Made by a program: the position numbers and the translations under genes
Shown here: positions 36,553 through 49,500 of the stretch, piece by piece
Numbering within the stretch: the stretch's first letter is position 1
Layout of the letters: each line of letters begins with the position of its first letter
Notes under the pieces: model-generated
The model's database searches: none
Told to the model about the DNA's origin: nothing
The model's input: only the letters and a program-made list of their open reading frames with translations
Source: Cannabis sativa
Taxonomy: Eukaryota; Streptophyta; Magnoliopsida; Rosales; Cannabaceae
Direction of reading: 5' to 3'
Assembly: GCF_029168945.1 (NCBI RefSeq)
Contig: NC_083606.1
Location: 186,001 to 250,000 of the forward strand
Length of the DNA stretch: 64,000 bases

Positions 36553-39100
36553 ATGGATTCAGAAACTGAATTTTCTGTTGAGAAAGATCATGATCATCAT
36601 CATAATAGTAATGATAATGAGGTTAGGAATAATGGGAATGGGTCTTGTGCTGACCAGACCCAAAATTTGGTTAAGACTGGAGAAACAAACCCATCAGGAT
36701 TGGAATCCAAATCCCCTCCTTCAACCCGAATAGGCGTTGGATTGAAGAAATGGAAGAGAATTAGGAGGAGAGATGGGGTGAAGGATAGTCCTTCTTCCCC
36801 TACAGTTGATTCAAGTAAAATGTTGAAGAGGTTATTGACTGAGAATGACCACTCAAGTAAACATCAGCAGAATGTCAACTCAAGTAAACATCAGCACGAG
36901 ATGAAGGCGAGTAGTGAAGGTTCTGTTGGATCTGTAAATGTGTTAAAGAATTCTGGGGCTGGGGCTGTTGATGGATTTGCGTTTCGTAGCTTGGATTTGG
37001 ATTCTAGGAATGCGGTTGGGTCTTGTTTTGTAGCTGGTACGGATTCGGAGAATAGTGAAGATCGTAGTAGCAAGTCTTCCACAGCTGCTAGTGCTCCTAA
37101 GGCTAAGTTTGACCAGCCTGCGGTATTGGGACAGGGAAGAGAGAAGAATAAGGTGAAGGGGGGTATGAGTGGTAAGACTTCCGGTAATTCATCTCAAAGG
37201 ATTCCTCAAGTTGGTAAGGCTAAGATTGAGATCAGTAAAAAGGCTAGAGGAGAAAGGGTCAGATTTGAGAAGGAAAATTCTCATTCCAGCATTGAATCAG
37301 ATTCTAGAAGCTCCAACTTTTTCTTTACACAGGGTTCAAATGTGAGTAGTAATGGAAAACAGATTGGAAGGTCAGTGAGTTATGACGGGGAAAATAGCGA
37401 AGATGCTCATGCAAACGAACAACGATTCGGTGAAGATGTTCAAACTAGTTTTAGCAAGAAGAATGTGGGGGAAGTTGAAGATTTGCAAGATGATTCGGTT
37501 GCAGAAAATTCTTGGAGGGCTAAGGATGGAAAAAGTGGGAACAACATGTTCTCAACAGGCCGGGATCCACTAGTTCAATCCATGCTTAGTCTGCAGTCTG
37601 TACAAGAAGCACTTGAAAAAGGTTAGTCTATGTTTTCTCAGATAACTTTCATTTATGCTTCTTTATAGTATTTAGGAAATAGTTTATTAAATAAATGTAA
37701 GAAAACGTTTCTTTCAACTTCCCAATATGCAGAGCTTATGTGTTCATTTATTTGCAGCTGAGCTTGAATTAACTTGATCGGTGTAAATGCTTTATTTATT
37801 TCTTTGTTTTTTCTAATTTAGGTAACCCTTCTAGCAAAATAAACTTATATTCTAATCTTTACCATTTAATAAGCAATTCATCCCTAGAACCAATTGCATT
37901 CACTTTACCTTGTGCTTTGTGTAACCCTCCTTTTTATTTTCTTTAGCCACTTTCTCTTTTCATTGCTTTGTTTTTCCTGACTTTATGCTGACCTTTTATA
38001 GCAATTTTAACAACTTTTACTTTCACTTTTGAGAATGCAATGAGACCTTATAATGTTTGACTCGTTCTTAGCACAACCCCTCATCGTTTGAATCGGTTAT
38101 TAGAAACTCATTAAATTACTTATTTTTTGGAAAAAGGCTGAACTTTCTCAAAGAAAAAGAAGAAAAGGTAAGTTTTTTTAGCCGCAGAATGGTCAGTTGG
38201 TTGTGAGGTCCCTAACAATCCCAGATATTTTCTTTTTATATGTTTTTTTACCATTTTCTGCTTTTGGTTAACTAATCTAAAGGTTATTGATGATACTCAA
38301 TCTTTACTAAAATTTGGATGTAAGTTTAAAGAAAATTCATTTGATGGAGAGCCATTTGTCATTTTGCAGAAGTTCAGAAATTAGCAGAGATTAGGAAGGA
38401 GCCTATATTGGCTGCTAGTTCGATGGAGGGTGGTTCCGACTTTGCTAGTACAGGAATTCAAGAACCTTACCTATCTAGCCAGTTAACTTCTGAAAAACCT
38501 ACACAATTGGATGTTGATTCCTTGCAGGCGAAGGTTTTGAGCCTGGAGCAGAATGTGAAAATTCTGGAAAGCAAACTGGATGAGTCCAAGAATTTACTTG
38601 TATCGAAAGAAATCAAGGTAGCCGAACTCAAAGCCACCATTAACAGCACCGAGTTTCTGAAGGATGAATCAGGTAGCACAACAGATTTACAGGAGAAAAG
38701 GCATAGACAGATAGAAGAAGAGATGGAGGGCATGTTTAAGCAAAGGATTGAAGCTGAAATCGAGTTTTTGACGATTTCAATGGCAACACAGAATTTAAAG
38801 GTGGTTGCAGAAAAGCAAACAACACTCTTTGAAGAACAGAAAAGCATTGCAGAGGAACAAGCCCAGATGCTAAACAAGCTCGGAAATGCTGAAATAAAAG
38901 CTGCAAAGCTAGAGAAACAAGCACACGAATTAGAAAACCATTGTGGTGATATTTTAGAGATCGAAGAGGTTTCAGTTACTCGGAGGAAAGTATATAAGGT
39001 TACATGGTGTGTTTGTACACAATTAATATTGCTCGTTTTAGTTCTTTGGCAGTTTGTTTTGGAGTTAGCGCCTCCTCCCGAGGCGGTTGTGCCCACCTAA
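36553..39100 (+). CDS. WIP: WPP domain-interacting protein (WIP), KASH-type
   Basis: Two coding exons, 36553-37621 and 38370-39100, join in phase 1 (GAA AAA G|AA GTT) into 599 residues. WIPs are tail-anchored outer nuclear envelope proteins that bind SUN proteins and recruit WIT and RanGAP to the envelope. The evidence is the N-terminal [15 protein letters not shown] motif, a conserved [10 protein letters not shown] segment, a coiled coil over roughly residues 395-560, a single membrane segment near 571-589 ([20 protein letters not shown]) and the terminal [10 protein letters not shown], whose VVPT is the plant KASH signature. The start is the second Met of the open frame, which gives the family's short acidic beginning; the upstream ATG at 36514 would add 13 residues. 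It is closest to the WIP1/WIP2 pair. Confidence 0.93.
37622..38369 (+). other. Intron of the WIP gene
   Basis: GTTAGTC...CATTTTGCAG, 748 bp, phase 1. No other feature seen. Confidence 0.85.
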
Positions 39101-39300
39101 GTTTGAAAATAGTAGGGAGGCTTAAATTTTTGTTTTGTTGTGTTTATTTATGTTTCCAACATTTGTGGATGGGGGTAATATTTGGACTTGTTGATGTGGG
39201 TAGATTTGTAGTAGTAAAGTTTTGTTGAAAATGTTGTTTTTGTAATTCATTTTTGTTGTTGTTACTGTTGTTGGTAGAAACTAGAAAGTTGAAGTGCTTC

Positions 39301-39301
<1 letters not shown>

Positions 39302-39341
<40 letters not shown>
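39302..39341. repeat. AG dinucleotide repeat, 20 copies
   Basis: A pure (AG)20, about 200 bases after the WIP stop codon. Confidence 0.9.
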
Positions 39342-39343
<2 letters not shown>

Positions 39344-40131
39344 AAGAGAAAATGTTATGGTTTCCAAAGCTGGTTCAACTTTATCAATGTTCTACTCTTG
39401 TGTAATGTGGTTGTGTTCAAAAGTAAAGAACACCAAAGCCTATTGTTTTCCCTTATCAAGTCAAAGTCAAACAAAAATTGTATGTAAAAAGCTCAAGAAA
39501 GTCTTGTTATCATCATCATAAGTGATCATGTGTTACATTTTTGTCAAAAAATTTCATATTTTGTTCTTTTTTTTTGTTATACATAAAGCTTTTGGAATTG
39601 TAAATTGTGTTTGTCTTAATTACATGATTTTGTGTCAAAAACTTGAAATCCAATTAAATTAGTCATTAAACTTAACCATATATTGAATATGTACCTAATT
39701 AATTAAGCTTGGCTTCAAATTTAATACTTTCACTTGAACAAAATGTGGTGAAGTGAATGCAAACCTTGTAAAAGAGGAAAGTTCTTCTCTTGATTTTTTC
39801 AATTACCACATTCCAATTTCGATTGTGTCTCCTCCTCCTAAGAATGTATTGAGAGGCCTTTCAAGAGTTTAGCTGCAATGCTTAAGTCGGTTTAACCAAT
39901 CTTTATGTATTTTTTTATTCGTAGAGTACATTGAATGTTTAAAAATAACTATAATAGTGTATTTGTTATTCATACTGAGAAATTTTATTTACTCTACAAT
40001 TTGACAGTAACAATTAAGAAATTGAAAGTTTGAGATTTGGGTAATTGACTACTAATTATAGAGGAAGGTAACAAGTGACAAAGGATTTAAGAAAACTTTG
40101 GTCCACATGGCATAAGTCTCTCTCCTCCATT

Positions 40132-40139
40132 CTTGTGTG
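40132..40139. repeat. 8-bp target-site duplication (left)
   Basis: CTTGTGTG, identical to 41877-41884. Confidence 0.85.
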
Positions 40140-40619
40140 TAGGGGTGTTCACTAAGTATCCGATCCAATCCAATCCACACGATCTAATCCAATCCAATCC
40201 GCAAAATGTGGATATCCGCACTTGCGCGGATTGGATTGGATTGAAAAATCTAAAATCGACACTTGTGCAGATTGGATATTGTTTGACCTCAAAAAGTAAT
40301 CAATCTAATCCAATCCACACTTAATTAAATATATTTTTAAAAAATTATAATATATAATAAATAATTATATATTAATTTTCTAGTAATATAAAAAAAAAGA
40401 CACAAACTTCTAATTTTTTAATCTTTTTTAATAATATATTGAATTGGTATATTTTATTTGTTTTATAATAAAAAATACTAAAAAATTATTCTTATTCACA
40501 TAGACACATACACATAAATTTAAATATATATGCTAACTAATTTATTTTAGTAATAAATACATATCTATTTTAGTGTAAATCTAGTACATATATATCGACA
40601 TATATGTATATTAGTTTGA

Positions 40620-41630
40620 TCTATATCTATTCTATATAAAGTGTGCCTATATAACTGAATTCTTGCGTTTATGAGAAATTCATGGATAACTTTTTTTAAA
40701 AATAATTTTCTATTCAAAAATAATATATTTTTTTTATTAAGATGTATTTTAATATTAATTTTTAAATAAATTAATATTACTTTTAAATTTTAATCGGGTT
40801 TATGAGAAATTTATGGGTAACTATTTTTTAAAATAATTTTCTATTCAAAAATAATAATATTTTTTATGAAGATGTATTTTAATATTAATTTTTAAATACA
40901 TTAATATTACTTTTAAATTTTAATCGTATAAACCTAACCGGAAACACAATCTCTGAAAATTCTCAATAAAATAACTAACCCCAAAAGGATGAGCAACCAA
41001 TCGTGATTATTTAGGATAATCATTTATAATTTCTTTTTCTAAATCTCAAACCCTCAAACCCTACATTGCTATTGAATTATTGCCTCATCTTCTATGTCGT
41101 GATTCATGGCCTCTCTGCTGCGATTCCTCACTTTTTGTTTATTTGGGTGTAATATTCAGTGTTCTATTAGCGAGTTATTCTTTGTTGCTCAAGTAATTAT
41201 TTATTTGAGTAAGTCTTCTATTCCCTTGCTATATTGCTTTACTTTTAAACAGCTTTGGGATATGCGCAATATAATGTCATCCGTTAGAAAGTTTGTTGGG
41301 CACACCAAAAGTAACAAGATATCCTTTTCAATTTATAATCCTTGAATTTTTGATGATGCTCATTTTGAAAGGCTAGGTGTAATTGTAATGTCGGAGTAGC
41401 TAGATTTTTCCCAGAAGATAAAACTCACATCAGCACCGCCATTGCTGGCACCCATTCTAACGAATACTATTCTTCTAAGCTCATATCTAACACACAATCC
41501 TATGGAAACAACATAAAATTGGGTTGAACCAAGATGAGATAAACATTTTTAAGTGTATTACCTTTTAATATAATAAAAAATACCTAGCATAAAATTTAGT
41601 ATACGTGCCTCGCACGTAACTTTTTACTAG
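40620..41630 (+). mobile_element. Non-autonomous Helitron nested in the hAT-like element
   Basis: The 3' end is typical: a 6-bp stem hairpin ACGTGC-CTC-GCACGT at 41603-41617, nine bases, then CTAG ending at 41630, followed by T. The 5' end is a TCTATA-type terminus preceded by A, best placed at 40620 or 40626; the exact base is uncertain. It has no Rep/helicase and no inverted repeats. Its interior carries a duplicated 131-bp A/T segment and a more gene-like stretch at 40980-41530, including AAACCCTA at 41056-41063, which may be captured host DNA. Confidence 0.75.
40667..40927. repeat. Tandem duplication of a 131-bp unit inside the Helitron
   Basis: The units start with GTTTATGAGAAATT at 40667 and 40798 and both contain AAGATGTATTTTAATATTAA. 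They end TTTTAATCG. Confidence 0.8.
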
Positions 41631-41876
41631 TATAAATATAGATGGAAATAGATTATTATTGGAGATTAAGAAACAATAGTCTTTTTTTAATTTCTTTCTA
41701 TAATATATTAAATAATTTATTATCAAAAAAAATAACCGATCCAATCCGCACTATTGCGGATTGGATTTAAACTGTTATGCGGATCGAATTGGATCCAAAA
41801 TATGAAATCCGCACTTAGTGCAGATTGGATGTTGTTTGACCAAAAAAGTGCGGATTGGATCAGATGAACACCCCTA

Positions 41877-41884
41877 CTTGTGTG
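41877..41884. repeat. 8-bp target-site duplication (right)
   Basis: CTTGTGTG, identical to 40132-40139. Confidence 0.85.
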
Positions 41885-42434
41885 TGTAACATGGTTTTGT
41901 TTTGTTTAGTTTCGTTGTCGATTCTTCGATGACTCGTTGTTAGTGGTTATCAATAATAAGTTTTCTAGGACTGAAGGGGTTGTTAGTAGTGCAACTACTT
42001 ATCTTGCATAATGTTAAGTGCTCAAGCTTCGAGGTTGAATGAACCTACTGCAACAATTTCTACTGTTGTATTTTCTAAGCAATAGATGAAACTAAATACA
42101 TATGTTCTTAAAGTTAACTGTGATGTTGCAGTCTTTTTCATCTTATTTTATTTATAGTTTTTTGTAAAATGATTTGAAAATTAGATTGTTGATTATTTAG
42201 CTCATTTTTTCTAATTCTAATCTTGACCATGTCTTTAAAAGGTCTTTAACATGTGAGATATCTCCATTAGATTGTATGCTATTATTAAAATGTTATGATT
42301 TTTTTTAAAAAAGAATTATTTTGAATTATTTTTCATTATTTAATTGTTGTGTATGCATATTTGTCCGAAATAATAATATATATTTTGCACATTAAAACGA
42401 CGTAGTTTTGGGGATGAATTTATTGTTAGATCTT

Positions 42435-42443
42435 AAACCCTAA
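42435..42443 (+). promoter_or_regulatory. Telo-box upstream of IMP3
   Basis: AAACCCTAA lies before a pyrimidine-rich leader exon (42450-42555). Telo-boxes are typical of plant ribosomal and ribosome-biogenesis gene promoters, which fits the downstream IMP3. Confidence 0.6.
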
Positions 42444-42555
42444 CCTAAGCCCCTTTCTCCTCATAATCATATCTCTCTCCTCTTTGTTGTCTCACAGTTT
42501 CTCCGCCGTGAGTCGTCGCCTTCCGCCGCGTTTTGTCTTTTCACATTGATTTGGG

Positions 42556-43620
42556 TACGTCTGTTTTATTTATTTATTTGGTTAGTTGTGCTCTACTGTG
42601 CTAAAAGTTTGATTCTTTTTTCTTTCCTTTGTTATGATTTGTCTTGAACTTTTTATCAGAGTTTCTGTGGTGTCATTTGGGTATCAGGTTGTGAAGTAGA
42701 GGTTTAGTTTAATCTTGGGTTTGTTAAATTTGGTTGAAAATTGCTTTTTGGGGTTTTTTTTGTGTGTTTATTGTTTTGAGTTTTGAAGATTATTTGGGTT
42801 TGAGGCCTTGGAATCCCTTCTAGTTTTGTGATTGTGATTGATCAAATGGCTTCTGAGAAAGTATGATAAGTCTGAACAAATAATTGAAGAGAAAGACAAA
42901 AATGCTTTGTATGTTTTTAATTTGGAGATTAATCACAGAGTCACAGAGTCAAACAAAATTGATAGGGTATAATCAGTGTGGGTGAGTGAGATAATTCTTC
43001 TAATATGTTCTACTCTTTTGGTATGCAATTGGAATAAAGTAAAAGCTAATTCAAGTAAATTGTGTTCTATTGTGTAGTTGGTCTGGTCCTTTGTCTGTAT
43101 TCTTGAATCTCCAGGCTCAAATAAGCTCTTTTTAAATGTATGTTGTAGCTTCTTGACCACATCTCATATGTTCATTATTTCATTAGGTGAAAAAAATTTA
43201 ACATGCTAGTCCAATCTTCAAGATTGAAATCACTTCTTAAAACCATATTAATCACTTCTTTTAGATTTCATTTCTGATCAATATTAATGGTTTTGGTTAT
43301 GAAATTATATTCTGTGAACATAAGGAAAACCACACTTCAGATTCTATTTCTAGGGAAAAAATTAGCTTGGAATTGATTTATCCATTTCATTCGAATTTTT
43401 AAATTGATTTATCCAGATTGTGTTGTATCTGAGACACTTTCAAGGGTTTGACTCACTAAATCAAATGATAGAATTGCACATTATATGTTAATTTGATGCT
43501 ATATGGGTACAACCAAATATTACAACAATTTAATATAACTTCAATTGTATATGTATAAAGCTTAATCCTCAACCCCTCTTTGACTTGGGTTGTAGAATCT
43601 GCAAATTAACAATTACTAGT
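42556..43620 (+). other. Probable leader intron of IMP3
   Basis: GTACGTCTG follows the leader exon at 42556. The acceptor lies somewhere before 43680 and was not fixed. The interior is T-rich, and no other gene is supported in it. Confidence 0.45.
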
Positions 43621-43685
43621 TTGTGAAGTGTTTGAAGGTTGGTCTTTTCAACAACAAAGAGCAACAGAAAAGTTAGTGAAAAACC

Positions 43686-45040
43686 ATGAGAAAGCTAAGT
43701 TTCCACGAGAAAAAGCTACTGAAGAAAGTCAACTTCTTGGAATGGAAGAGCGAAGGAGGTCACAGAGAGTCTCATGTAATGCAGCGCTACCATGTTACTG
43801 GTCGTGACGATTATAAGAAGTAATTAATTCTCTTTTAATTCTTTGTGCTTTTTGGTCTATTTGATTTCTCTATCAATTGTTTATTTATAATTTTGTTTAG
43901 GTATTCGGGTTTGTGTCGGATGGTGCATAAATTGGTAAACGTATTGATGAAGATGGATGGAAGAGACCCTTTTCGTATTCAGATGACTGATATGCTCTTG
44001 GAGAAGATGTAAGTCCCTTTTCTTTTTATCGTTTTCTTCAATGCTATAGTTCTTTCTTTTTTGGGTCTTTAATTTTGGTATTAAAAGTAGTGCTTTTGTG
44101 GTGAGTGTTAGTGCACATGGTTTTTAGTTGAGGTATCCAAATCAGTAAATTGGTTACAGTTCACATTATAGCTTCCCTTTTCTTTTTCTTCTAAGGATAT
44201 TGATATGTCTCTATGTATATGTACACAAATTTATGTGTCAAGAAAGAACAGAATTGAGTGATTTAAGGCTGGAAAGGTTTAATAAAAAAGAAAAACAGGA
44301 CTTTGTTGTACTTATGTTAACAATCATGAGATTCGTTGTATCTTTAATCAATCCAGTCACGATGATGATGTTAAGTTTCGTTGAAAGACCTTTTCGAGTG
44401 CTTGTTCTTGTTCCGTACATTCCACTTCTGGTTGTTATTTTCAATGTAGCTATAAGACTTTGTAAAAGGTCTTCTTAGATCTAATCTGCAGAGAAAAATG
44501 TGTTCCGAATTCGGGATCAGGCACAAAATAATGTACCAACAACTATCATATCTGAGAATTTGGAGTGTTCATATAACCAACTATCTATCTTCATAGTTAA
44601 CTATTAAGGAATAATATTTGGTTTTAACACAGGTACAACATTGGTGTGATACCATCTAGGCAAAGCTTGGCTTTGTGCGAGCGCTTAACTGTCTCTGCTT
44701 TCTGCAGGTAATGCTTTATATCTGATTATCGGATTTTCATCATTTAAGTTTTGTAATGTTATATTAATTTTTACTTTTGCTTTTTTTTTTTCTTGTTCTC
44801 TGTTGTAGACGAAGGCTTTCGACAATTCTGGTGCGGTTGAAGTTTGCCGAGCACTTGAAGGAGGCTGTGACATACATCGAGCAAGGGCATATACGAGTCG
44901 GTCCAGACACTATCACCGATCCAGCGTTCCTTGTGACAAGGAATATGGAAGATTTCATTACATGGGTCGATTCATCTAAGATAAAGAGGAAGGTGTTGGA
45001 ATACAATGACAAGTTGGATGACTACGACGCAATGAACTGA
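43686..45040 (+). CDS. IMP3: U3 snoRNP protein IMP3
   Basis: Four exons, 43686-43819, 43901-44008, 44633-44707 and 44809-45040, splice in frame to 182 residues, the usual length for plant IMP3. IMP3 is part of the U3 snoRNP in the nucleolus and stabilises U3 pairing with pre-rRNA during 18S processing. The N-terminus [20 protein letters not shown] is diagnostic. An S4 RNA-binding domain lies at about 108-170 ([20 protein letters not shown], then [20 protein letters not shown]), and the acidic C-terminus ends DDYDAMN. The start is the first Met after a likely leader intron. All splice sites are GT-AG. Nothing looks damaged. Confidence 0.95.
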
Positions 45041-45699
45041 AGATAGCGCCTGCAGGTTGTTGCGGCTATAGGCAAGATAGTATGTCAAAAAAGAAAACGG
45101 CATTGATTAGGCTTTTTAAAACCCCATTTAGCTTCACCGGGCAATGAGTTTTGAAGAAGCAGATGAAATCTGCCACCAGATAGAGCGATAGTGCCCTAGG
45201 CTTCGGAAAATCCTCTCACTTGTTTTTCTTTCTAAACAATCTTTCAGAGCCATGTGATGGTAAAATAGCTATAAATATCTCAAATTTTACTTTGGAATTG
45301 GACGATTCAAAATGTTATGAAAAACTTAAACGAGTATTTATAGTTTTTGTGCTTTAAATGCCCCGATATAACCATTGGATCAATGTAAAAATTGGACATA
45401 AAGTTGGCTATATGTTACAATGAACTTTAAACTCTACAAAATTGGCCATGAAATTCATATTTGACTTTGGTTTTCTCCCAATCATTCAAAACTCCTAAAG
45501 AATACAAGAACATAGTGCTTATTGATAAGTTTTTTGGTTGAACTCTTTTCAAGGTCATTTTGTATTTTGGTTTAGTAGTTTGCATAACCAAATTTTTGGA
45601 CAAACCATCTTACAAAGAATTATTAAAAATAAGCTAAATTGCAAAATGAATAATATCTTATAAAAACTCATAATTTGTGTGATGAATTTTTTAAAATAT
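45041..45699. other. IMP3 3' region
   Basis: 3' untranslated sequence and spacer. No other feature seen. Confidence 0.5.
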
Positions 45700-46302
45700 T
45701 ATTGTGAAAATAATATTATAATAAATTTATATAATTAAATTCTCTAATACCAATTATATAACAAAATTAATTTTACATATAGTAATATATAATTATACTC
45801 AATTACTAGAAAAAAAAATTAGTAAGAAAAAATAACAAACTATATTTATAATTACTACGGTTGTCAAATATTTAAAATTACAATTATCTACATATATTAA
45901 ATAATCTATATAGAAATAATATTAAATTTACACCTATTGAATGGATTAATATATGCATATATTTAAAAAAATTATACTAATAAATAAACAATGTTTAAGT
46001 ATTATTGTATAAGTGAAAATAATAATATAACTAAATTTAAATAATTAAATCCTCTGATACCAATTATATAACAAAATTAATTTTACATATAGTAACATAT
46101 GATTATACTCAATTACTAAAAGAAAAAAATTAGTAAGAAGGAATAACAAATTATATTCACAACTAGTACAGCTGTCAATCTGAAATTATAATTATCCGAT
46201 AAATATTAAATAATCTATATGGAAACCATATTAAATTTACACCTATTGAATGGACTAATATAAGCATATATTTAAAACTTTTATACTAATAAATAAACAA
46301 TG
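45700..46302 (-). repeat. Tandem duplication (about 290-bp units) of an LTR end with primer-binding site
   Basis: Unit 1 (about 45700-45993) and unit 2 (about 46012-46302) share long stretches, including ACCAATTATATAACAAAATT and TAATCTATATRGAAA, and the end ACTAATAAATAAACAATG. On the minus strand unit 2 reads TTGGTATCAGAGG (TTGGTATTAGAGA in unit 1). That resembles the initiator-tRNA-Met primer site of Copia/TRIM elements, right after an LTR-like end. Boundaries are approximate. Confidence 0.6.
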
Positions 46303-46529
46303 CAAATACAATGTATCCGAATCTCTTTTTTGTAATATAATTTGTCTTAATTGGATTTTTTTTACTTTTAGAGTTATTTTTATTGAACCTAGATTATGAT
46401 TTCAACTTTCTATGTGTATTTTTTTTTAGTATATATAGACCTCAATATGCAGCCTCTAAATCATCTCTCTCAAATATATTATACCGTAGAAACGTTTTTT
46501 TCTCTGTTTCATTTGAGGGTGATAAAAAA

Positions 46530-49500
46530 ATGGTGGGTTCTGAGTCCAACCAACAACTTGAGCTTACTCTAAGCCTTAAGCCCTCTTATGTCCCCCAAAC
46601 TCTCACCAGTCTTCTAAGCGATCTAGCCAAAATCGATGATGTTGAAAAGAAAATATCTATTTTGAATGATTATTTGAAAAAGTATGAAGAAGAACTCTCT
46701 CAGATCAAAGATCTGAGATATGACGTTCCCCAATGCATGCTTCTCCTTATGGACGGTAATAATTTCTTTCATCATTTATTTGTCTAATTTATTTTCTTGA
46801 TAAAATATACAAAAAAGCTTTTTGTGTCAACAATCTTATATATATATTTATTACAGCGATTGAAATCGTAAAGGATGAAATTACTAAGACAACAATGAGG
46901 AAAGTTGTTTATGATGATCAAGATATATCTGTATTATATGATTATAATCATCATCTTGATGGCCATAAACTGAAGAGGCGAGTTTCTGAGTTTCTTACAA
47001 GTAAAAAAGAGACTTACCAGAATGACTACCGTAATGATGAGATACAAATGAAGGATATCATCATTAATAATACCATTAATAAGAATAATGTACCGAAAAA
47101 TAAATACATATGTAACGGTTTAAGTATTCAGAAGGACAAATCCAATATTTTAACTGAGGCGAGCAGCTTTGTTCCATGGAACCCTTATCAAGACCATCTC
47201 TTTACAACTCATGAGGTACGAAATCTAATCTGGTAAAATATTTTTCTAAAATGACTAAATTATCCTCAAAATTATTTATTCAAGTATTTAATTTTTTTTA
47301 ATTATTTTAAGTATTTATAAAAAATAATTAATTACATTGTCTTTTTCAGTCATCCAATCACGATAAAAGGATGGTAGAGATAGATAATACAAGGAAAAAT
47401 ATAAATGACAATGATGGTCAAGATGAGCCGATGTCAAATATAATACATAAAAGAACGGTGAAAGAGAACGATAAGAATAATGAGAAAAGAGAAAGATCGA
47501 ATGATATCGATGAAAATATGTCGAAATTGAGGAGATGTGGTAGTGTAATAAAAGAGATGAATGAGATGATTCATGGGGGAGGAGTAATGTTGCAGGCAGA
47601 GCAAGAATTACTTTTGGATAGCAATTGGAAGGGTACTACTATAACTAGGAGAACTTGGACACCTCCTCTTCATTTGAAATTTCTTCAAGCTTTGGATGTC
47701 CTTGGAGGGCACGAAGGTAATTTCAACAAAAAATATATATATATATATTTTATTATAAATTTTAATTATTATTCTAAATATAACTTTTCGGTTTTGTAAT
47801 AAAAACTAAATTATTTTACAAGGAAAGAAATGAAATTTTGTATATTTTTTTTTTTCACTTTCACTACCATTTTGGGTATTCATTCATTCCATTTTAACTT
47901 ATTAGATTTTTTTTTTATTTCTTTATAAGAATACATATTTGACTTTATTTTCCAAGTAAGGATTATAAAAATGCATTTATTAGATTCTTTTCAATCCTTT
48001 CAATTGTAACCTATAAATGCTAAATTGCATTTTTGTCCATACTAAAATTTCTCCACTTACCAAACCCAAATTATTATTAATATTTGTTTAATTACTTAAT
48101 TTTAATTAATACCACAATATTAACATTAATATTTTTTTATTATAATATATATATTTTTTTGTGTGTGTTTGAACACAGTTGCCACACCGAAACAGATTAA
48201 GGAGCAAATGAAAGTGGAAAACCTCACTAACGACCAAGTTAAGAGCCATCTTCAGGTAATTAATTAATTTATTAATTAAATTAATTAGCACTATGAATAC
48301 TTAAATTTACGGATAAATTAAAAAATATCTCTTTTTTTTGTTCCATTAATCAAAAATATTCTCATATTATATTTTTTTAAAAATATATTCACTTTTTTTT
48401 TTTAGTGAGTTGTCCAATATACTTTCACTCTCTACTTAAATCTTGTATATAATTTGCTTAAGGAATTTAATGAGGATATCATCTTTAAAAGTGGGTATAT
48501 CTTAAAGAATATGAAAATGAAGATAAAAATAAAAACAAATAAAGTAAAATGGGTATATCATGTAATTTTATCTTAAATTTAACTCTCGGTTGTGAATAAT
48601 ACATAGATTTAATTTTTAACAGTAATAATACTTAAGTTATAATTCTAAAAATTCCATAAATACTTGAAGGTCCGGCCCAAGGCATAGGCGAGTTAAGCTT
48701 GTATCTAGGGCCCACCTAACTCTAGGATCCCAAATATTTTATTCTCCTTTTAAAAATATATATTTTTTTATTGATTTTAGAAAAATACCACATTTTTTTT
48801 AATAAGGGCTCAAAAATATTTTCTTTCCTATGAGTCACTTAATTTCACCGACCTTAGTACCTAGTCGTTAAGTATTCACATATTATTTTTTTATTGGTAT
48901 ATTTAAATTAATTTTTAAATAAAAAATAAAAATTTAATGACTTGGACTAATTAAAAATTGTCACGTGACTATTGACTTCACACTTAACAGTCATGTACTT
49001 ACATGCAACTAGAGTTAAACTTATAGCTTGTTTACTTAGTGAGAATGAGAATCAATGGTATGATATTAATTTACATACAATTGTTTACTAAATTTTGAAA
49101 AGAAAGAAAATAGTGGGGTCCACACAAATTAAAGAAAAATAAAGAAAAATATTCTTCCCCAATTTTATAAGGAATGTTTTTTTATTTCCTAATTTATTTT
49201 ATTTTAATTTTATTAATTAAAATAAAAAAAAAATAATTAAATCATTCGATTATTTTTCTAATTTTATAAATAAAATAATGTAATTTTTATTTTTTTTATT
49301 TAGTAAACAACGTAATAAAATATTATTTTTTATTATTTTTTATTTTAAACTCATTTATTTCTCCAATTAATTATTCTAATTTAATAAATTAGTCATTTAA
49401 TATTTAGGGTGATTCCACAATGCACCCTCTTAAAAGGGATATATTGATGCACCCCTACTTTTCGGCATCTTAAAAAAAAATTTACTCTAATTTTTTTCAT

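Larger units (their letters stand above)
39101..40139. other. WIP 3' region and intergenic
   Basis: It holds the WIP 3' untranslated region and an (AG)20 microsatellite. No gene is supported. Confidence 0.5.
40140..41876. mobile_element. Non-autonomous hAT-like foldback element, 1737 bp
   Basis: It begins TAGGGGTGTTCA and ends TGAACACCCCTA, perfect 12-bp terminal inverted repeats, inside a perfect 8-bp duplication. An 8-bp duplication is characteristic of the hAT superfamily. The outer 180 and 150 bp are made of mutually paired GGATTGGAT / ATCCAATCC words. No transposase. The middle has been enlarged by a Helitron. Confidence 0.85.

Noticed and set aside
38467..39096. 209-codon minus-strand frame
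   Set aside because: Shadow of the WIP coiled-coil exon on the opposite strand.
41106..41345. 79-codon plus-strand frame inside the Helitron
   Set aside because: No recognised family; kept only as part of possibly captured DNA.
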